Assembly: GCA_020631735.1 (NCBI GenBank)
Contig: CM036223.1
Location: 4,688,191 to 4,752,190, forward strand
DNA length: 64,000 bases
Origin: Saccharum officinarum
Taxonomy: Eukaryota > Streptophyta > Magnoliopsida > Poales > Poaceae
Reading direction: 5' to 3'
In this document: positions 1 through 10,302 of the stretch, in pieces
Numbering within the stretch: position 1 is the first letter of the stretch
Layout: the number at the start of each line of letters is the position of its first letter
Notes under the pieces: generated by a model
The model's input: the letters and a program-made list of their open reading frames with translations, nothing else
What the model was told of the DNA's origin: nothing
The model's database searches: none
Made by a program: the position numbers and the translations under genes

Positions 1-124
1 CGGGGGCGCTGTGTAAGGCATGGAAGAATATTGTATCGAATACTCGAACCTATGAAGAACTCATCTGTTCCTCGCTACCTCTTCTGCTCCTCTGATCCCC
101 TTCCTTCTTAGCCTGTTGTTAACA
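1..124 (+). repeat. 5' LTR remnant of the first gypsy element
   Basis: These bases match 5278-5401 of the 3' LTR except for one position, and end in the same TGTTGTTAACA. About 198 bp of LTR should lie before the window start. Confidence 0.93.
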
Positions 125-128
125 AAAT

Positions 129-141
129 TGGTATCGGAGAC
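129..141 (+). other. Primer-binding site, initiator-Met tRNA type
   Basis: TGGTATCGGAGAC begins five bases after the LTR end. It resembles the TGGTATCAGAGC-like site of plant retroelements primed by initiator methionine tRNA, with one or two differences. Confidence 0.75.
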
Positions 142-256
142 CATCGAATCCTCGGCCTCCCTTCCTCCGACTTCTTCCTGATCGAAGAATTCGCCACTAC
201 CCAAACTGGAACCCCACTCCATTCATCACGACCATTTCACTCGTTTCCGCCGTGAG

Positions 257-1660
257 ATGGGAGCGATGGAGCCCAACTTCAAGCTCATGTTGGACGAGAT
301 GAAGTCGCTGAGATCCGACGTCAACGACCAGATCAAGGGGGTCCGCGACGACGTCAACGGCCTTCAGATCTCCCTCTCCGATCGCATCTCGTCGGTGGAG
401 CAGCAGCTCCAGGACCGCTTCCTCGATCTAGACCACGCAGCCAAGGTGTTCGACGATTGGAAGCCTCGCATCGACACCACCATCGACGACATCCGCATGG
501 AGATGGGGGCGATGCGCAAGACGTTCCATCGAGTGGTGCTCGATGGCGACCCCGCCACATCGGCCGGCGTCATCAATCGTGTCGGGGCGACCGCGGCGAC
601 ATCATCTGCCGGCAACCCGGTCGTCGGCCCTACTGGGCACCGCGTCGAACCTCATCACGGGAGTCTGGGCTTCCAAACCCACTCCCAGTCAAGGGTATGC
701 ACTGTCCCTCTTCCAACCCTCCTCCGTTTTCTGTTTCCCAACTTTCCCCATTGCATTCACACCCTCCGATTACCCAATCGGCTGATGGCGAGTTTTCCCC
801 GCCCACCACACACATCGCCACCGATCACAACGCATCCAAGTTTGCTGGGACGGGATTCATGGGACACAGCTTCAGCATTGGAAACAGGATTCCCATCATC
901 ACAATCCGCTTGGTCGTCTGCCCAAGCTGGATTCCTAAATTCACCGGGACCAACCCCAAACTGTGGTTGTCCCGCTGTGAAGATCATTTTGAGATGTATT
1001 TCGTAGAGCAGTCCGTGTGGGTTCGTGTCGCTCGTGGCCATATGTCTGATGCGGCCGAATTATGGCTGCAATATGTGGAAGATGCTGTCCGCAACGCCTC
1101 TTGGCGAACGTTCTGCCTCATGGTGCTCGAACGTTTCGGCAAGGATCATCATGAACTTCTTATCCGTCAATTGTTTAACATCCACATGACTGGCATAGTT
1201 TCTGAATACATCTCTGAATACACCAAAATCGTTGAGCAGCTCATCGCCTATGGCAAGCACACTGACCCGGTTTATTTCGCCATGCGCTTTGTTGATGGCT
1301 TGCGCCATGATATTCGTCAAGTTGTGCATATGCATCGTCCATCTACTTTGGATTCTGCTTGCTCCCTCGCCTTGTTACAGGAGGAGATGGCCGACTCTAG
1401 CAAGCACTGGAGTCCGCGGCGCAGTGATCCATCTGGGGGGTCAGGCATGTCCCTCGGGGGCCACCACATCTACCGCTGCCACCACGCCCTGACAAGCCGG
1501 CAATGCCTCCAGCTGGGGACGACAGGCATGCGCGTGGCGTGGACTCCAAGCTAGCCACACTGCGCGACTACAGACGCGCCGTGGCCTCTGTTTTCGCTGT
1601 GGCGACAAATGGTCTCGCGACCATCGCTGTCCGGAACAAATTCCATTGCATGTTTTGTAG
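257..1660 (+). pseudogene. gag of first gypsy element, frameshifted
   Basis: The N-terminal part (257 to about 660) is a heptad-rich, probably coiled-coil segment rich in Asp, Arg and Leu, starting at the ATG at 257. The capsid-like core resumes in another frame from about 930 (FTGTNPKLWLSRCEDHF, then a helical Retrotrans_gag-type region to about 1400). A zinc knuckle at 1589-1630 (CFRCGDKWSRDHRC) is in the frame of the protease. Getting from start to knuckle needs at least three frame changes, for example near 660-780, near 930 and between 1400 and 1560, and a TAG follows at 1658-1660. The product would normally coat the RNA in cytoplasmic particles; this copy cannot make a whole Gag. Confidence 0.85.
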
Positions 1661-4600
1661 GAGACTTGGGAGCTTTGTCATGGCGACGACTCTGAATATG
1701 GTGATCCGGACGCTACCCCGGATATTGGAGCTGAACCGCAGTGCTGTGTCACTATTTCTGTTGCTGCTACTCAAGGCGTTCCAGCACCACGCACCATCCA
1801 GTTTCGTGGCGACTTACAGGGTCACTCTGTTCTCATTTTACTGGATTCAGGCAGTTCACACTCCTTTGTCAGTGCTTCGGTGGCCTCCTCCTTGTCTGGC
1901 ATTCAGTCCAGCCCTCAGATGGTTTGGGTTAAGGTAGCTGATGGTGGTCGTATTCGTTGTGACTCTCAGTTATCTGCTGCTTCTTGGTCAGCTCAAGGTC
2001 TGCAGTTTTCATCTACTCTCAAAGTATTTCCACTCACCTCATTTGACATGATTTTGGGCATGGATTGGCTCGAGCAATATAGTCCGATGAAGGTGCATTG
2101 GATGGAGAAATGGATTCAGTTTCCTTACCAGGCTGGTTGGGCCATTTTGCAAGGTGAGGGTGCAGTTCTTCCAGCCGAGGCTCTGGTGCAGCTCACTGTT
2201 GTTCAGGACGCTGAGGCAGCCACCAAGGAGACCGTACCTCCAGCTCTGACGGCCCTCTTAGCAGAATTCCAAGATATTTTTCAGCCTCCTTCTACATTGC
2301 CACCTCAACGTCCGTGGGATCATGCCATTCCGTTAATCCCCGGCTCCACTCCGGTCTCTGTTCGGCCATATCGCTATCCGCCAGCAATCAAGGATGAAAT
2401 TGAGCGGCAGGTTCAGGACATGTTAACTTCCGGTATCATACAACACAGTAACAGTCCTTTTTCGTCCCTGGTACTTTTGGTTAAGAAGAAGGATGGAACC
2501 TTCCATTTTTGCGTGGATTTCCGCCATCTCAATGCCATCACCGCTAAATCCAAATACCCAGTGCCAATCATTGAAGAACTGCTTGATGAGCTTGAAGGCG
2601 CCAGTTGGTTCTCTAGTTTGGATCTCACTGCTGGATATCATCAGATTTTGCTGAAGCCTGGTGAAGAACCCAAAACCGCCTTCCAAACTCACACTGGCCA
2701 CTATGAATTCCGCGTGATGGCCTTCGGCCTTTCCGGCGCCCCAGGTACATTTTTGAAAGCCATGAATACAACCTTGGCCCTGTTACTTCGGCGTTGTGCC
2801 TTGGTTTTCTTTGATGACATACTAGTCTACAGTAAGACCTTGGAAGACCATTTGTTGCATCTGCGCGCTGTTTTTGAGCTGCTGCGGCGCGATCATTGGT
2901 TGGTCAAACCGTCCAAGTGTGTCTTCGGCCAACGCCAGCTCCGTTACCTCGGCCATATCATTTCAGAATCTGGCGTTGCCACCGATCCAACCAAGGTGTC
3001 TGCAGTGCTCCACTGGTCTCCTCCCCGTGCTGTCAAGGAACTACGCAGCTTTCTAGGCTTGGCAGGCTACTATCGGCGCTTTGTTAAGCATTTCGGCATC
3101 ATAGCTAAACCATTGACCGAGCTTTTGAAAAAAGGGTCCTTGTTCATCTGGACTTCTGAGCATCAGCTGGCTTTTGACACTCTCAAAACAGCTCTGACGA
3201 CGGCCCCAGTCTTGGCTCTTCCGAATTTCCAACAACCGTTCATCGTGGAAACGGACGCCAGTGGAGTCGGAATCGGGGCAGTACTCATGCAGTCCGGGCA
3301 TCCTCTCGCATTTCTCAGCAAGGCATTGGGTCCCCGCTCTCAAGGTCTTTCAGCATACGAGAAGGAATACATGGCAATTATCATGGCTGTGGATCACTGG
3401 CGCAGTTACCTTCAATTGGCCGAGTTTCATATTGTCACGGATCAACAGAGTTTGGTGCAACTGTCCGAACAGCGCCTGCATACACCATGGCAGCAAAAGC
3501 TCTTCACCAAGCTGCTGGGTCTCCAGAAGACCATTTGCTATCGCCGTGGGCCTGACAATCGTGTTGCTGATGCACTTTCTCGTTTTCCTGAACTGGGTTC
3601 TTCCTGTGCAGCGGTTTCTGTGGCTCTTCCTGCTTGGACTCAGGCGGTGGCAGCATCCTACACCACCGATCCCGCAGCCCAAGACATGATCACTAAATTG
3701 GCCATCGACCCTAATGTTGTTCCCCACTATACGTTCAAGGAGGGTCTCTTACGCTATAAGGGCCGTCTGTGGGTCGGTTCTGATCCTCAATTGCACCATC
3801 AGCTTCTGACGGCTCTTCATGCAAGCCCGGTTGGCGGTCACTCGGGCATCCCGGTCACTTTGAGGCGTGCCAAGCAATTGTTCGCCTGGCGAGGTATGAA
3901 CTCTTCAGTCCGTGCTTTTGTCTCTTCTTGCCAAGTCTGTCAGCAAGCTAAGCCGGACCGTTCTCGGTTGCCTGGTCTGTTACAACCGTTGGCTGTTCCT
4001 GACCGTGCTTGGAAGGTGCTCAGTATGGATTTCATCGAGGGTCTTCCCTTGTCCGGTCGTTTCAACACCATTTTTGTCGTGGTTGATCTATTCTCCAAGT
4101 ATGCTCACTTCATTGGACTCAAACACCCGTTTACAGCAGCTTCAGTGGCATCTTTGTTTATGCAGCAGGTCTATCGGCTTCATGGCATGCCATCTGCCAT
4201 TGTGTCCGATCGTGATCGTATTTTCACCAGCAAGTTGTGGTCTAAACTATTCAACCTGGCACATGTGGATTTGCGCATGAGCACTGCCTATCATCCGCAA
4301 TCAGATGGTCAAACGGAACGTGTCAATCAGTGTCTCGAGACCTTCCTCTGTTGCTACATTCATGCCTGCCCAACTAAATAGAGTGATTGGCTTCATCTGG
4401 CGGAATATTGGTACAACTGCAGTTTTCATTCCGCCCTCGGCCGCTCACCATTTGAAGCTTTATACGGGTATGCTCCCTCACACTTTGGTGTTTCTGTGGC
4501 TGATGTTGCGGTTCCAGCCGATCTGGATTCATGGATTCAGGAGCGTCAGTTGATGACGGATCTCATTCGCCAACATTTGCTCCGTGCCAAGGCACGCATG

Positions 4601-5230
4601 GCCAAATCTGCCAACCTGAACCGTTCGGAACGTCAGTTTGCTGTCGGAGATTGGGTCTTTCTCAAACTGCAGCCATATGTCCAATCTTCAATTGCAGCTC
4701 GTGCCAACCACAAACTGTCGTTCAAGTTCTTCGGGCCTTTCCAGGTCACGGCTAAGGTGGGGACAGTTGCTTATCGCCTTGCACTGCCAGCGTCGTCTTC
4801 AGTTCATCCCGTTTTCCACGTCTCTCAACTGAAGAAAGCGGTTGGCCCTCATCAGTCCATCACTGCTACTCCTCCAGAACCTGACATCCAGTGGAGTTTT
4901 CCTGTTGCCATTCTCCAACGCCGCACTCTAACCACTGGTGTTTCGTCCAAAACTCAAGGTTTGATTCGCTGGTCTCACTTACCTGATTCACTTGCTACTT
5001 GGGAAGATCTTGTGCCCCTACAGCAAACATTTCCGCGAGCACCTGTTTGGGGACAACCAGGTTCTCCAGGGGGGGAGGATGTTACAGCAGTCAAGGAGAT
5101 GGACACACTGAAGGAGCATGAAGATGGACCGTGCGCGGATGGGCCGCCCGTGACAAGACCACGACGCAAGGTCAAACCCAACCCGAAGACGTCCGGCCCA
5201 TCCTGGGTCCAAGCTATCCAGAAGGCGTAG
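1661..5230 (+). pseudogene. gypsy pol: PR-RT-RNaseH-INT-chromodomain, one internal stop
   Basis: The reading frame is open from after the TAG at 1658 to 4378. The aspartic protease has LLDSGSSHSFV at 1838-1870 and ILGMDWL near 2050. Reverse transcriptase follows (SLDLTAGYHQ near 2620, catalytic FFDDILVYS near 2810), then RNase H (ETDASGVGIGAVL near 3250). Integrase has its zinc region (HASPVGGHSG to CQVCQQAK, 3820-3950) and a catalytic domain (SMDFIEGLP, VSDRDRIF, YHPQSDGQTERVNQ). A TAG at 4379-4381 stands where the frame then simply continues, consistent with TGG to TAG. The continuation encodes the integrase C-terminus and a chromodomain (LIRWSHLPDSLATWEDL near 4960). The final roughly 50 codons lie in the 3' LTR. 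Confidence 0.92.
5067..5079 (+). other. Polypurine tract of first gypsy element
   Basis: The run ccagggggggagga directly precedes the TGTTACAG start of the 3' LTR. It is translated as part of the pol C-terminus. Confidence 0.8.
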
Positions 5231-5401
5231 CGGAGTAGCTCTTCTCTAGCCCGCCTGCGTGCGGTTAAAAGGGAGCGCGGGGGCGCTGTGTAAGGCATGG
5301 AAGAATATTGTATCGAATACTCGAACCTATGAAGAACTCATCTGTTCCTCGCTACCTCTTCTGCTCCTCTGATCCCTTTCCTTCTTAGCCTGTTGTTAAC
5401 A
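5080..5401 (+). repeat. 3' LTR of first gypsy element (322 bp)
   Basis: Starts TGTTACAG after the purine tract and ends TGTTGTTAACA, giving the usual TG...CA boundaries with short TGTTA/TAACA inverted ends. The first 151 bases also encode the end of pol. Confidence 0.92.
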
Positions 5402-5948
5402 CCAAGAGAGGTCCGATTGCTGTTTGAGATTCTAAAACGTACATAGTTCCCAACACACCGTTGGTGTGTTTGTAATTGCTTTCTTCTTAATACAAACCCA
5501 GTAACGGATTTTTCCAAAGAAGAAGAAGAAGATTCTACCTACACGCTTACACTTAATCTTATCTTATCAAATACAGCACACTCCTGTTGGTGGATTTTGT
5601 ACTAAGTGCAAACAGACCAAAGGCTTGCAAATTAAAATGACCCATTGCACAGAACTGTTGCCAATACTTTTGTACCGCACTCGCATCATGGTGAGTAGTG
5701 AGTGATGATGGTGTGTTCCTTGAATACCTTAGCAGAACGAACTTGGCAATGAATGTTCAACTTTGCATCTCACTGCTAGGAACTTGTCTGGCATGAACTG
5801 ATGCTACCCTTTAGTTCACTGATCCAACTGAATCTTTAACGCGGATAATACACAAACAACACGGTTCAAGCTCTTCAGCAAGCTATTCTATCAGAGCAAC
5901 AGCCAAGTGCCTAGTTGGCATCTACAACGTGATCCTTGCAATTGGTAG
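5402..5948. other. Gene-free flank, possible 3' region of the SRR1-like remnant
   Basis: No coding region is supported. The stretch is AT-rich with an AAGAAG run near 5517-5531. An 8-bp inverted repeat (AACACACC/GGTGTGTT) lies near 5452-5471. Its position downstream of the minus-strand SRR1-like remnant fits an old 3' UTR and flank, but nothing in it proves this. Confidence 0.4.
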
Positions 5949-6660
5949 TCAGTAACTCGGTATGCAACATAAAATTCTAAATTTTGAATCTTGATCTACA
6001 TTGCATCCAATCAAGCAACACACAACATATACAACTACAAGATCGCAGTTGCCGCAATGAACAGAGCTTTGGAACTTATGTCTATCCTGCAGCAATGCAA
6101 TGGAGGTGGGCAAGTCGACGTCGTCGTCCACCTCGAAGAAATTGCGGGCGAACCAGTCGTCCTGGTCCGGATCCCGCATCACGCTGACCCGCTCCTCGCA
6201 CGCAAACCGCTCTGCCGCGAGGACATGCACGGCGGCCCTGGCTGCGGGGCCGAGCGGCTGTCCTCGGCCTGCAGCGCGTACCGGCAGAAGCTGTCGCCGA
6301 GCACGCAGTCACGGCGCAGCTGCGCGGGGGAGCCCCAGTTGGCGGCGAGGAGCGCGTCGTAGAGCGACGCCTCGCAGTGCGGCATGTAGAAGAACGTGGG
6401 GCCCTCCGCGTGCTCGGCGGCGGAGAGAACGGGGTCGAAGAGGTCCGCGGGGGCGGCGTCCGGGAGGAGGTCGGCAGGTCGCGGCGGAGGAGCGCGAGCT
6501 AGAGGTGCGCGGCGGGGAGGACTCGAAGCTGCCGACGCTAATGAGGGAGGGGAGGGTGGGGCCGTGGCGGCGTCGTACTGGGGAGTCCGAGAGGAGGAGG
6601 CGGCGGTAGAGGCGGCGACGCGGGAGATGGCGGCTTGGCGAGCTCGCGACGAGGCGGGAG
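5949..6660 (-). pseudogene. SRR1-like gene remnant (SENSITIVITY TO RED LIGHT REDUCED 1 family)
   Basis: Reading leftwards, the minus strand encodes pieces of the SRR1 domain in order: VGSFESS near 6520-6540, LFDPVLSAAE near 6430, FFYMPHCEASLYDALLAANW near 6340-6400, CVLGDSFCRYALQAED near 6265-6310, then in another frame VHVLAAERFACEERV near 6190-6230 and FEVDDDVDLPT near 6100-6130. SRR1 proteins act in plant light and clock signalling. The copy is damaged. Frame changes occur near 6470-6500 and 6226-6245. The stretch that normally separates FDPVLS from the PHCEA motif is shortened by roughly 18-20 residues, and the C-terminal HDTSWHFF-type motif is reduced to NFF. Family assignment comes from motif order, not from a search. 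Confidence 0.72.
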
Positions 6661-6894
6661 GCGCGGGCGGTCGAGGGAGGCGTCGGAGGGAGACCACCAG
6701 GGGACTGGGGTCACGGGGAGAGACGGAGGTGCGTCGGGGTGGCAGGCGGTGGGTGGGCCCCGCCTCGTCGCCGGCCGAGGCGGCGGACGATGGTCCAGTC
6801 GCTGGCGCCAGGAATGGGTTGATTTGGGACTGTGAATCAGTGGTATGCTCATGCCGTCTGATAGGAAAGGTCAACGGTCCAGATTTGGCGCCAA

Positions 6895-7130
6895 AGATTA
6901 GGCCGTTTCTGAATCATTCAGTTTAACTCACATCACATCAATGTTGCGGCAAATGCATAGAGTACTAAATGTAGACTAATTACATGCATGTCGGCACATA
7001 TTAGGAGTAATTTACGAGACGAATCTATTAAGCCTAATTAGTTCAAAATTGAAAACTTTTTATCAAATAAAACGAAAGTGCTACAGTATTCGTTAAACTT
7101 TAACACCTCTAACCAAACAGGCTCTTAGTT
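6895..7130. mobile_element. Degenerate MITE (GGCCTTGTTTAG-type family)
   Basis: The interior (AAATGCATAGAGTACTAAATGTAGACTAATTA, then GAGACGAATCTATTAAGCCTAATTAG, then GTGCTACAGTATTCG, here broken into short pieces) follows the same plan as the cleaner MITE at 30974-31214. The right end reads CTCTAACCAAACAGGCTC. The left end is too decayed to set a boundary or target duplication. Confidence 0.6.
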
Positions 7131-7424
7131 GGTGGACTAGATGATGCTCTACTTCAAGATGATCTCTTGTCCGAGAGTAACTCCTCTCGTGTATCTAAAG
7201 TTCTAAACTGTACCATAAATTCAGATATAGCTATTGTAGGCTAAAAATCGATTCCAACGACATATCTTGAAAGTTCATCTTCAAAATTAGACGCTCTCTT
7301 GTTCATGAACTTGGGTCGCTAGAGCAAGAGAGCAAGATTAGTTGGTTCATGAACTTGTGTTCTCAGTAGATATGTTTGTGAATTCTTGGTCATCTTGCAG
7401 GGAGATCGAGTAGAGTTTCAAGTG
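7131..7424. other. No gene seen
   Basis: AT-rich sequence with two loose repeats of GTTCATGAACTTG (near 7301 and 7345). No coding or structural feature is supported. Confidence 0.5.
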
Positions 7425-7790
7425 TTTCAGATGTTTCATCTATATGTTGTAAGTGTTTTTCAGGTGGATGTTACAAAAGTGCATCGGAATATTTTCCATA
7501 TGTTGCAATGGTTGTACAAGTATGTTGCAAACTTTTGTTTTCAATATTTCAGTTGTTTTTCTAGTCGTATGTTGCAAGTGTGTTTATCTGAATGCTACAC
7601 GTGTCTCACACATATATGTTGTATGTGTTTTATCTGGATGTTTGTATATATTTTGCAATGGCTTTTCAAACGTTTTCAGGTGTTTTTACGAGTGTTTTAT
7701 ACGTATGCTGCAAGTGTTTGAACTGTTTTCGAACCTATGTTGCAAATGTCTCATTTGGATGTTTCAAAAGTAGACCGGGTGTTGCATCTC
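7425..7790. repeat. Degenerate TGTTGCAA(G/A)TGTTTT repeat tract
   Basis: Variants of TATGTTGCAAGTGTTT and GGATGTTTCAAAAGTAGA recur about every 25-50 bases (for example near 7446, 7502, 7522, 7570, 7708, 7738). This creates overlapping Cys/Phe/Val-rich ORFs in all three forward frames that are not credible genes. Similar tracts occur in grass DNA transposons, but I cannot assign a superfamily from this piece. Confidence 0.6.
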
Positions 7791-8289
7791 TCTCCTCGCC
7801 TTCTGCTGCCTCGTCTTGGTGTCTCCTACTCTTCTCGATGCTAGTGATGTTCGAACGCCGTGGCGGATGAGGTGTGCGGCACGGAGCAGACACGAGGCGA
7901 GGCGAGGGGAGCTGTGTTCGGACGCAGGCCTACGACCAGACGTTCGGACGCTAGCTTGACCTCGGTAGAAATGCGGTCGTCATCTTGTGCATCAAGAGGA
8001 CACGCCAGGGAGCACGTGGTGCGATCCGATCATATGAAAAAATATATACTGTTGCATTTAAAAAAACAAAAATAGAGATTGAGAGAGAGAGAAAAAAAGA
8101 TGCTATGGAATGGTTGCTATTTGGAGAGCCATTTTTAAGAGAGCCTCCAAAACTAAGATTTCAGATCTAATTTTATAATCTTTTAGGTTGCTCTAAACGT
8201 ATCTCACCTTTTTTTCTACAGTTTCAAGGTGGAATGATTGCAAAACTATGATTGAATCGAAGATAGCCTATGTCTTCTTGTTTTGTACA
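7791..8289. other. No gene seen
   Basis: A GC-rich part (7840-8020) with short, inconsistent ORFs is followed by AT-rich sequence including a GAGAGAGAGAGAAAAAAAGA run near 8080. It may be the rest of the element containing the TGTTGCAA tract; no boundary is visible. Confidence 0.45.
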
Positions 8290-8591
8290 TACTCTCTTTA
8301 TTTTAGAAAATATGCAATTCTCGCTTTCTGAGAAACCAAAAACTTTTAAAATTTACATCCATTTAGAGTTATTAATATTAATAATAGTTTATCTGTAAAC
8401 ATAGTTAAAATTATTATAGAAATTTTCGGCTTAAGATAGACGTATTTCTACTATTCTAAATTATAAATTATCGTGACCTTTCTAAATATATAATTTTTAA
8501 TTAATGTATATCTAGATATATAACAAAATTATATGTATCCAGAAAAGATAAATAAAACAATTTATATAATTTAGACGGGACGGAGAGAGTA
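8290..8591. mobile_element. Stowaway-like MITE (Tc1/mariner type), degenerate
   Basis: The ends TACTCTCT (8290) and AGAGAGTA (8591) are inverted copies of each other, include TA target dinucleotides, and resemble the CTCCCTCCGTCCC ends of grass Stowaway elements. The right end is clearer (GACGGGACGGAGAGAGTA). The interior is strongly AT-rich and non-coding, as expected. Confidence 0.7.
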
Positions 8592-9088
8592 TCGTCAACC
8601 AACCAACGAAAAAGCCCGCGATCGAAGTTAAGTTCCCGCGCAAACCCGGGCACCCGACAGGACTCAGGAGAGCGAGCGGGGCCCACCTGCCAGAGTTACC
8701 GGGCTAGCGGGCCCCGCGCCGCGAACCCGGCCCGGGGCTTTCCCCTTCCTCGTGTGCGTCTCCCTCGTCTCCGTCTCCTTCTCCGCACTCGCACTCGACC
8801 GACCCCGACTAAAAACACTTTTGCGGGCCGCCCCCTGCCCCCGCGCCCTATTCCCACCCGCCGCCACCCCACCCCCGCGCGGCGGCCCTCCCCGATCCGA
8901 CGGCTCCCGCGCGCGCCACGTCGCCGTCGTCTTCCTCCCCCACCACCACTATTTACCCCAGCGCCCCGTCGCCCTCCCCTCACAACTTGCCCCCTTTCCC
9001 GTCCCGTCCCCTCGCTCGTCGCCGCGCGCGCGCTAGGGTTAGGGTTTCGCCGCATCCCGGCCGCTCCGCTCCGCGTGGGGTCGTTCCG
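8592..9088 (+). promoter_or_regulatory. Promoter and 5' leader of the NFRKB-like gene, with telo-box
   Basis: A sharp change to GC- and CT-rich sequence marks the 5' end of a gene. CTAGGGTTAGGGTTT at 9033-9047 contains a plant telo-box (AAACCCTAA on the other strand), common in leaders of growth and chromatin genes. A weak TATA-like CTATTTAC lies near 8948. The leader has no ATG-initiated ORF that fits the gene. Confidence 0.55.
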
Positions 9089-9245
9089 GTGAGTGAGCTT
9101 CGCTTCGCTTCGCTCCTTGTGTACTGCGCCCCTGCTTGATTCCTTCCTTCCGTCCTTCCTGTTGCTAGGAGGCAGTGGATTGGGGGCTAGGGTTTTAACT
9201 GCTTTGGCTTTGTTGCGGTGTCTTCTTTTTGGCCCTGCGGCGTAG
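9089..9245 (+). other. Leader intron of the NFRKB-like gene
   Basis: A donor CCG|GTGAGT at 9088/9089 and an acceptor GCGTAG at 9240-9245 bound a T-rich 157-base stretch that ends ten bases before the start codon. A 5' UTR intron is common in grass housekeeping genes. Confidence 0.6.
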
Positions 9246-9255
9246 GTGGGAGGCC

Positions 9256-10202
9256 ATGGCGATCGTGAGGACCGGAGCCGGCGTCCGGCTCCCCAGGCTT
9301 GACGGCGGCGAGGAGGCCTCGCCGGATGCCACGGAGGACGATGAGGAGGAGGAGGAATCGCGGGCCACGCCGTCGCAGGAGTCCGAGGCCGACGGCTTCT
9401 CCGCCGGCGGCGAGGATGACGACGACGAGGACAACGGTGGGCGGCGGCGGGGGGCGAGAGCCAGAGGTGAGAGGAAGAAGAAGAGGATGAGCCCGAGGAA
9501 GAGGAAGAGGACGAGGGGACTCAGGGATGGGCTCCGACGAGCTGGACGTCGCGGAGCTCGGCGAGCCTGGTGCGGAGATGTGCCAGGTCGGGAGCAGAGC
9601 GTGGCCGTGCCACTGGAGCTCTACGACCTCGCCAGCCTCGGCGACGTGCTCTCGCTCGACGCCTGGAACACCCTGCTCAGCGAGGACGAGCGGCTGCGCC
9701 TCGCCGCCTTGCTGCCTGACATGGACCAGGAGACCTTTGCACGCACGCTCGTCGAGCTCCTCGCGGGGCAGAACTTCCACTTCGGGAGCCCCCTCGCCGC
9801 CCTCTTCGAGCGCCTCAAGGGTGGGCTCTGCGACCGAGGGTCAATCTGTACCACCGCGGCACCCGCTTTGCGGAGCTGCGCAAAATTACTATTGGCTGCA
9901 AAGCTACCACAAACTCCATGGTGCGGGATCTCCGGGAGATCAAGGATTGCTGGAAGGGCCGCGCCAGATACAGCCTTGATGAGAGGCTGAGGATGTTGGA
10001 CACGTTGAAGCACAGAAGCAGCAGCAAGAGCAGCAGAGAAAAGCTCTAGATTCGGCGAGGCGGGCTGGATCGGAGACTGATTCCGAGAGCAGGGGGTCTG
10101 GGAACAGGTCTTAGCTCGGCTCAAGCATGATAAGAGTTGACAGAAGAAGCAGGGAAGTTAGTGAAAGAGAAGTCGAAGGGCTGCTGCGAGTGGGCACACC
10201 GA
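9256..10202 (+). pseudogene. NFRKB-like (INO80-associated) gene, N-terminal part with many 1-base indels, ends at gap
   Basis: The ATG at 9256 has a good context (GGCCATGGCG). It starts an acidic, Asp/Glu-rich N-terminus, then DELDVAELGEPGAEMCQVG (9531-9590), then ELYDLASLGDVL, PDMDQETFARTLVELLAG and NFHFGSPLAALFERLKGGLCD (to 9833). The conserved run continues in shifting frames through NYYWLQSYH, VRDLREIKDCWKGRARYSL and DERLRMLDTLK. This pattern matches plant proteins related to nuclear factor related to kappa-B-binding protein, whose animal relative is an INO80 chromatin-remodelling subunit. Frame changes are needed near 9440-9525, 9592, 9835, 9884, 9912 and 9998, several one base in size, while residues stay well conserved. 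That could mean a young pseudogene or sequencing error beside the gap. The C-terminal part is absent. Confidence 0.72.
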
Positions 10203-10302
10203 NNNNNNNNNNNNNNNNNNNNNNNNNNNNNNNNNNNNNNNNNNNNNNNNNNNNNNNNNNNNNNNNNNNNNNNNNNNNNNNNNNNNNNNNNNNNNNNNNN
10301 NN
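10203..10302. other. Assembly gap, exactly 100 N
   Basis: A run of exactly 100 N is a conventional placeholder for a gap of unknown size. NFRKB-like sequence enters on the left and gypsy pol leaves on the right, so the junction and the 5' half of that element are hidden. Confidence 0.97.

Larger units (their letters stand above)
1..5401 (+). mobile_element. Ty3/gypsy chromovirus LTR retrotransposon, 5' LTR cut by window edge
   Basis: The element has a 5' LTR remnant (1-124), a primer-binding site, gag, pol, a purine tract and a complete 3' LTR (5080-5401). Pol order is protease, reverse transcriptase, RNase H, integrase and C-terminal chromodomain, which is diagnostic of Ty3/gypsy chromoviruses. 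By eye the 124 comparable LTR bases differ at one position (C at 100 versus T at the matching 3' base), so insertion was recent. The copy is nevertheless coding-defective: gag changes frame several times and pol carries an in-frame TAG at 4379. The upstream target duplication is outside the window; the bases after the 3' LTR are ccaag. Confidence 0.93.

Noticed and set aside
5452..5471. AACACACC/GGTGTGTT hairpin as a terminator or MITE end
   Set aside because: A single 8-bp stem in AT-rich plant DNA is weak and no paired element boundary was found.
7386..7870. Overlapping Cys/Phe/Val ORFs as a membrane protein
   Set aside because: Three forward frames are equally open because of the TGTTGCAA repeat; composition is repeat-driven.
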